From Acidimicrobiaceae bacterium (lineage in GTDB: Bacteria > Actinomycetota > Acidimicrobiia > Acidimicrobiales > UBA8190): DNA of 6,672 nt. Made by a program: the position numbers and the translations under genes. The stretch is from positions 1 to 6,672 of the forward strand of contig PKWD01000356.1 of assembly GCA_003131945.1 (NCBI GenBank), read 5' to 3'. Shown here in pieces: positions 5,190 to 6,672 of this stretch. The notes below the pieces were generated by a model that was not told the origin of the DNA, did not search any database, and saw only the letters and a program-made list of their open reading frames with translations. Every line of letters begins with the position of its first letter. Within the stretch, counting starts at the first letter, position 1.

Positions 5190-6350
5190 CTACAACGCTC
5201 CGTCATCGGCGAGGAGATGCGCTTTGCCATCCGGATCGATTGCGATAAGAGTCTCTCGATTCGTCGCCCCACTACGACCATCGGTGTCCGTATAAATCTC
5301 CCCATTCGATCCCACGGCAACGCCAGAGGGTCGAAATCCGCCAATGAGTTTCGCTATCGAGTTCAGGCCAGACTTGTCAATCGGACTAATCGACGTTCCT
5401 GTCACTTGGTCGAGATCAAACCCGCCATAGTCCCCGACAATGATTGTCCCGTCCGGAGCGACGGCCAGTCCGTCTTGGGCGACGTAGGTGTCTGCCGTCT
5501 CTAGCGACATCCCTCCAACCATGCTCATGACTCCGCTCGAGTAGCGGAGCAAGACCTTGGGCGAAGAGTTGGCGAGATAGAGGTCACCACTCGGTGTCAC
5601 TGTAATGGCGTCCGGATCGAAGGCAAACACCTCGCCCTCGACTGATACATCACCGACGATGCCGTTGACCGAGGTCGGCGGCGGAAGGAGGGTAGCAACA
5701 GCTCGGTTGGACGAGACTGTTTGCACTCCAGCTTGGTCGACGATGTAGAGCGTGTTCTGCGGCCCAAGAGCCAGAGCGACGGGATCAGCGACTTGTGCGA
5801 ATGTCGTGATGAGACCTGTCGGCGAGACAACGCGGATTCGGTTGTTCTGCGAATCGGCAATGTAGACAGTTCCATCGCTCGCCACGGCCATTCCGATCGG
5901 GGCGTTCAACTCGGCCGATGTCGCCCGCCCTCCGTCCCCGTCGGCGCCAGCGTGTCCGTTCCCAGCGAAGGTGGTCAAGGTCCCATCGGGCAAACGCTCG
6001 AGGATCTGGTTTGTTCCCTGATTTGAAACGAGCAGATCGCCGTTTGAGGCGATCGCCAGTGGGCCCGGCACATTGAGTTGGAGTCCCGCTGGCCTTGTCG
6101 GAGGAGAGCCAAGATTCGATTGCCTGCCAGGTTTCGGGGCGAGTTGTGAACTGCGCGGTCCATAGACGACAGCGAGGGTCACGCCAGAGATGACGACGAC
6201 GGCTGTAAGGATCCCCACCAATAGGCGGCGTGGTTGGTGCACCCGATAACCGCGGCGTTCGGTCCGCTTGCGCAGCTCGTCGATCGAGGGAGGAGTGGGC
6301 AGTCGAGTATCGTCGATCAAGTCCTTGAGGGACCTCTCGAGGTCATTCAC
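5190..6350 (-). CDS. Membrane-anchored NHL beta-propeller protein, putative anti-sigma partner
   Basis: A 386-residue protein in three parts. Residues 1-42 are charged and cytoplasmic (LERSLKDLIDD, then a helix ending in Arg-rich residues before the membrane). Residues 43-63 are one transmembrane helix, N-in by the positive-inside rule. A proline-rich linker follows, then from about 97 six NHL-like repeats of the form P-x-(G/A)-(I/V)-A-V-x-x-(D/N)-G-x-(L/I)-Y-(I/V)-x-D, near 97, 151, 190, 247, 293 and 341. The blade PIGMAVASDGTVYIADSQNN with the preceding GDGG loop (138-141) is the clearest. The propeller lies outside the membrane. The start is the GTG at 6350, six bases after GGGAGG; the open frame extends further but only across the sigma gene. 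It overlaps the sigma gene by eight bases, so translation is probably coupled. Being second to an ECF sigma gene and single-pass suggests an anti-sigma role, but no canonical zinc HxxxCxxC anti-sigma motif is present. Confidence 0.85.
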   Translation of the reverse strand: MNDLERSLKDLIDDTRLPTPPSIDELRKRTERRGYRVHQPRRLLVGILTAVVVISGVTLAVVYGPRSSQLAPKPGRQSNLGSPPTRPAGLQLNVPGPLAIASNGDLLVSNQGTNQILERLPDGTLTTFAGNGHAGADGDGGRATSAELNAPIGMAVASDGTVYIADSQNNRIRVVSPTGLITTFAQVADPVALALGPQNTLYIVDQAGVQTVSSNRAVATLLPPPTSVNGIVGDVSVEGEVFAFDPDAITVTPSGDLYLANSSPKVLLRYSSGVMSMVGGMSLETADTYVAQDGLAVAPDGTIIVGDYGGFDLDQVTGTSISPIDKSGLNSIAKLIGGFRPSGVAVGSNGEIYTDTDGRSGATNRETLIAIDPDGKAHLLADDGAL

Positions 6351-6672
6351 GTTCTGCCTCCCTCGCCTCGACCGTCTGGCCCAATGAGTCGGCCAAACGC
6401 TTCCTTGCCGTATGCAACGTCGCCGCAACGGTTCCTTCCGCCACGCCCATCACCGACGCGACGTCTCTCTGGGATAGATCGGCGACATAGTGCAGGACAA
6501 CGGCGACCCGCTGCTGGTGGGGTAGGTGCCGCACCGCCTCCCACAACTCCAGCGCGTCCTCACGGACCGGTGGTGAAACAGCCGTCTGTCGCAAGAGGAG
6601 GGCTTCCATTCTTGCCCGTCGTAGAGCCCGTCGGGCAACATTGAGGCCCACGGTGTAGGCCCATCCCGATGG
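6343..6672 (-). CDS. ECF-type RNA polymerase sigma factor (5' end outside the window)
   Basis: The last 109 residues of an ECF sigma factor; the N-terminal part lies beyond the window edge. The first visible residues, GWAYTVGLNVARRALRRAR (3-21), are the end of region 2, where sigma contacts the -10 element. After a variable linker, region 4 follows: LWEAVRHLPHQQRVAVVLHY (43-62), then the helix-turn-helix LSQRDVASVMGVAEGTVAAT (66-85) and LHTARKRLADSL (86-97), which reads the -35. There is no extra C-terminal domain; it ends shortly after region 4, as in classic ECF factors controlled by a separate anti-sigma. The stop TGA lies within the start region of the NHL membrane gene (GTGAATGA), an arrangement that ties output of the two proteins together. 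The ECF subgroup cannot be assigned from this part alone. Confidence 0.92.
   Translation of the reverse strand, partial: PSGWAYTVGLNVARRALRRARMEALLLRQTAVSPPVREDALELWEAVRHLPHQQRVAVVLHYVADLSQRDVASVMGVAEGTVAATLHTARKRLADSLGQTVEAREAERE
6357..6362 (-). promoter_or_regulatory. Shine-Dalgarno fixing the NHL gene start
   Basis: Minus-strand GGGAGG, six bases before the GTG at 6350 and inside the end of the sigma coding sequence. It decides for this GTG over upstream in-frame starts that lie within the sigma gene. Confidence 0.7.

Noticed and set aside
6351..6428. Upstream starts for the NHL protein
   Set aside because: They lie wholly inside the sigma factor coding sequence, and the Shine-Dalgarno at 6357-6362 points to the GTG at 6350.
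1..6672. CRISPR array, insertion sequence, rRNA or phage structural genes
   Set aside because: No regularly spaced repeats, transposase motifs, rRNA sequence or virion protein signatures were seen on either strand.

Overview
The window is GC-rich, densely coding DNA, most likely from a high-GC actinobacterium. The grounds are a predicted F420-dependent luciferase-like oxidoreductase, an actinobacterial-looking MerR/methyltransferase pair, and divergent genes with no Shine-Dalgarno sequence at their start codons (leaderless style). No rRNA or marker gene is present, so the lineage is inferred; an uncultured Acidimicrobiia-type organism would fit but is not proven.

Layout. The left edge (22-66, minus strand) is the 3' half of a tRNA-Arg(CCU) gene, from the anticodon loop to the encoded CCA. 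The expected 5' half is missing. This is the classic footprint of a tyrosine-integrase element inserted in a tRNA gene. If the reading is right, positions 1-21 are old chromosome and everything from about 67 rightward is, or was, the element end. About 590 bases without a convincing gene follow, holding a tandem 10-bp repeat that could be arm-type integrase sites and several inverted repeats. Next come a small VOC/glyoxalase-fold protein (698-1072, +) and, convergent with it, the F420-type LLM oxidoreductase (1167-2114, -). Divergent from that is a DUF523/TudS-like desulfidase candidate (2267-2926, +), ended by a strong hairpin, then a stand-alone Rieske [2Fe-2S] protein (3119-3496, +).

The middle holds a MerR-family regulator (3608-4048, -) broken by one in-frame TGA where the family has arginine, divergent from an intact class I SAM methyltransferase (4094-4708, +). 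Between them is a 45-bp face-to-face promoter/operator. Each start codon lies exactly 6 nt beyond its own -10 box, so both transcripts should be leaderless. The regulator is dead or crippled, but its operator and target remain. A gene-free stretch of about 480 bases (4709-5189) follows.

The right end is an operon read leftward: an ECF sigma factor (6343-6672, cut by the window edge) overlapping by 8 bases a single-pass membrane protein with a short cytoplasmic N-terminus and an extracytoplasmic six-bladed NHL-type propeller (5190-6350). The position and topology of the second gene are those of an anti-sigma factor, with a propeller as the possible sensor.

Apart from the MerR/methyltransferase pair and the sigma/NHL pair, the genes look like independent single-gene units with redox or small-molecule chemistry (VOC, F420 oxidoreductase, desulfidase, Rieske). 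I see no basis for joining them into one pathway.
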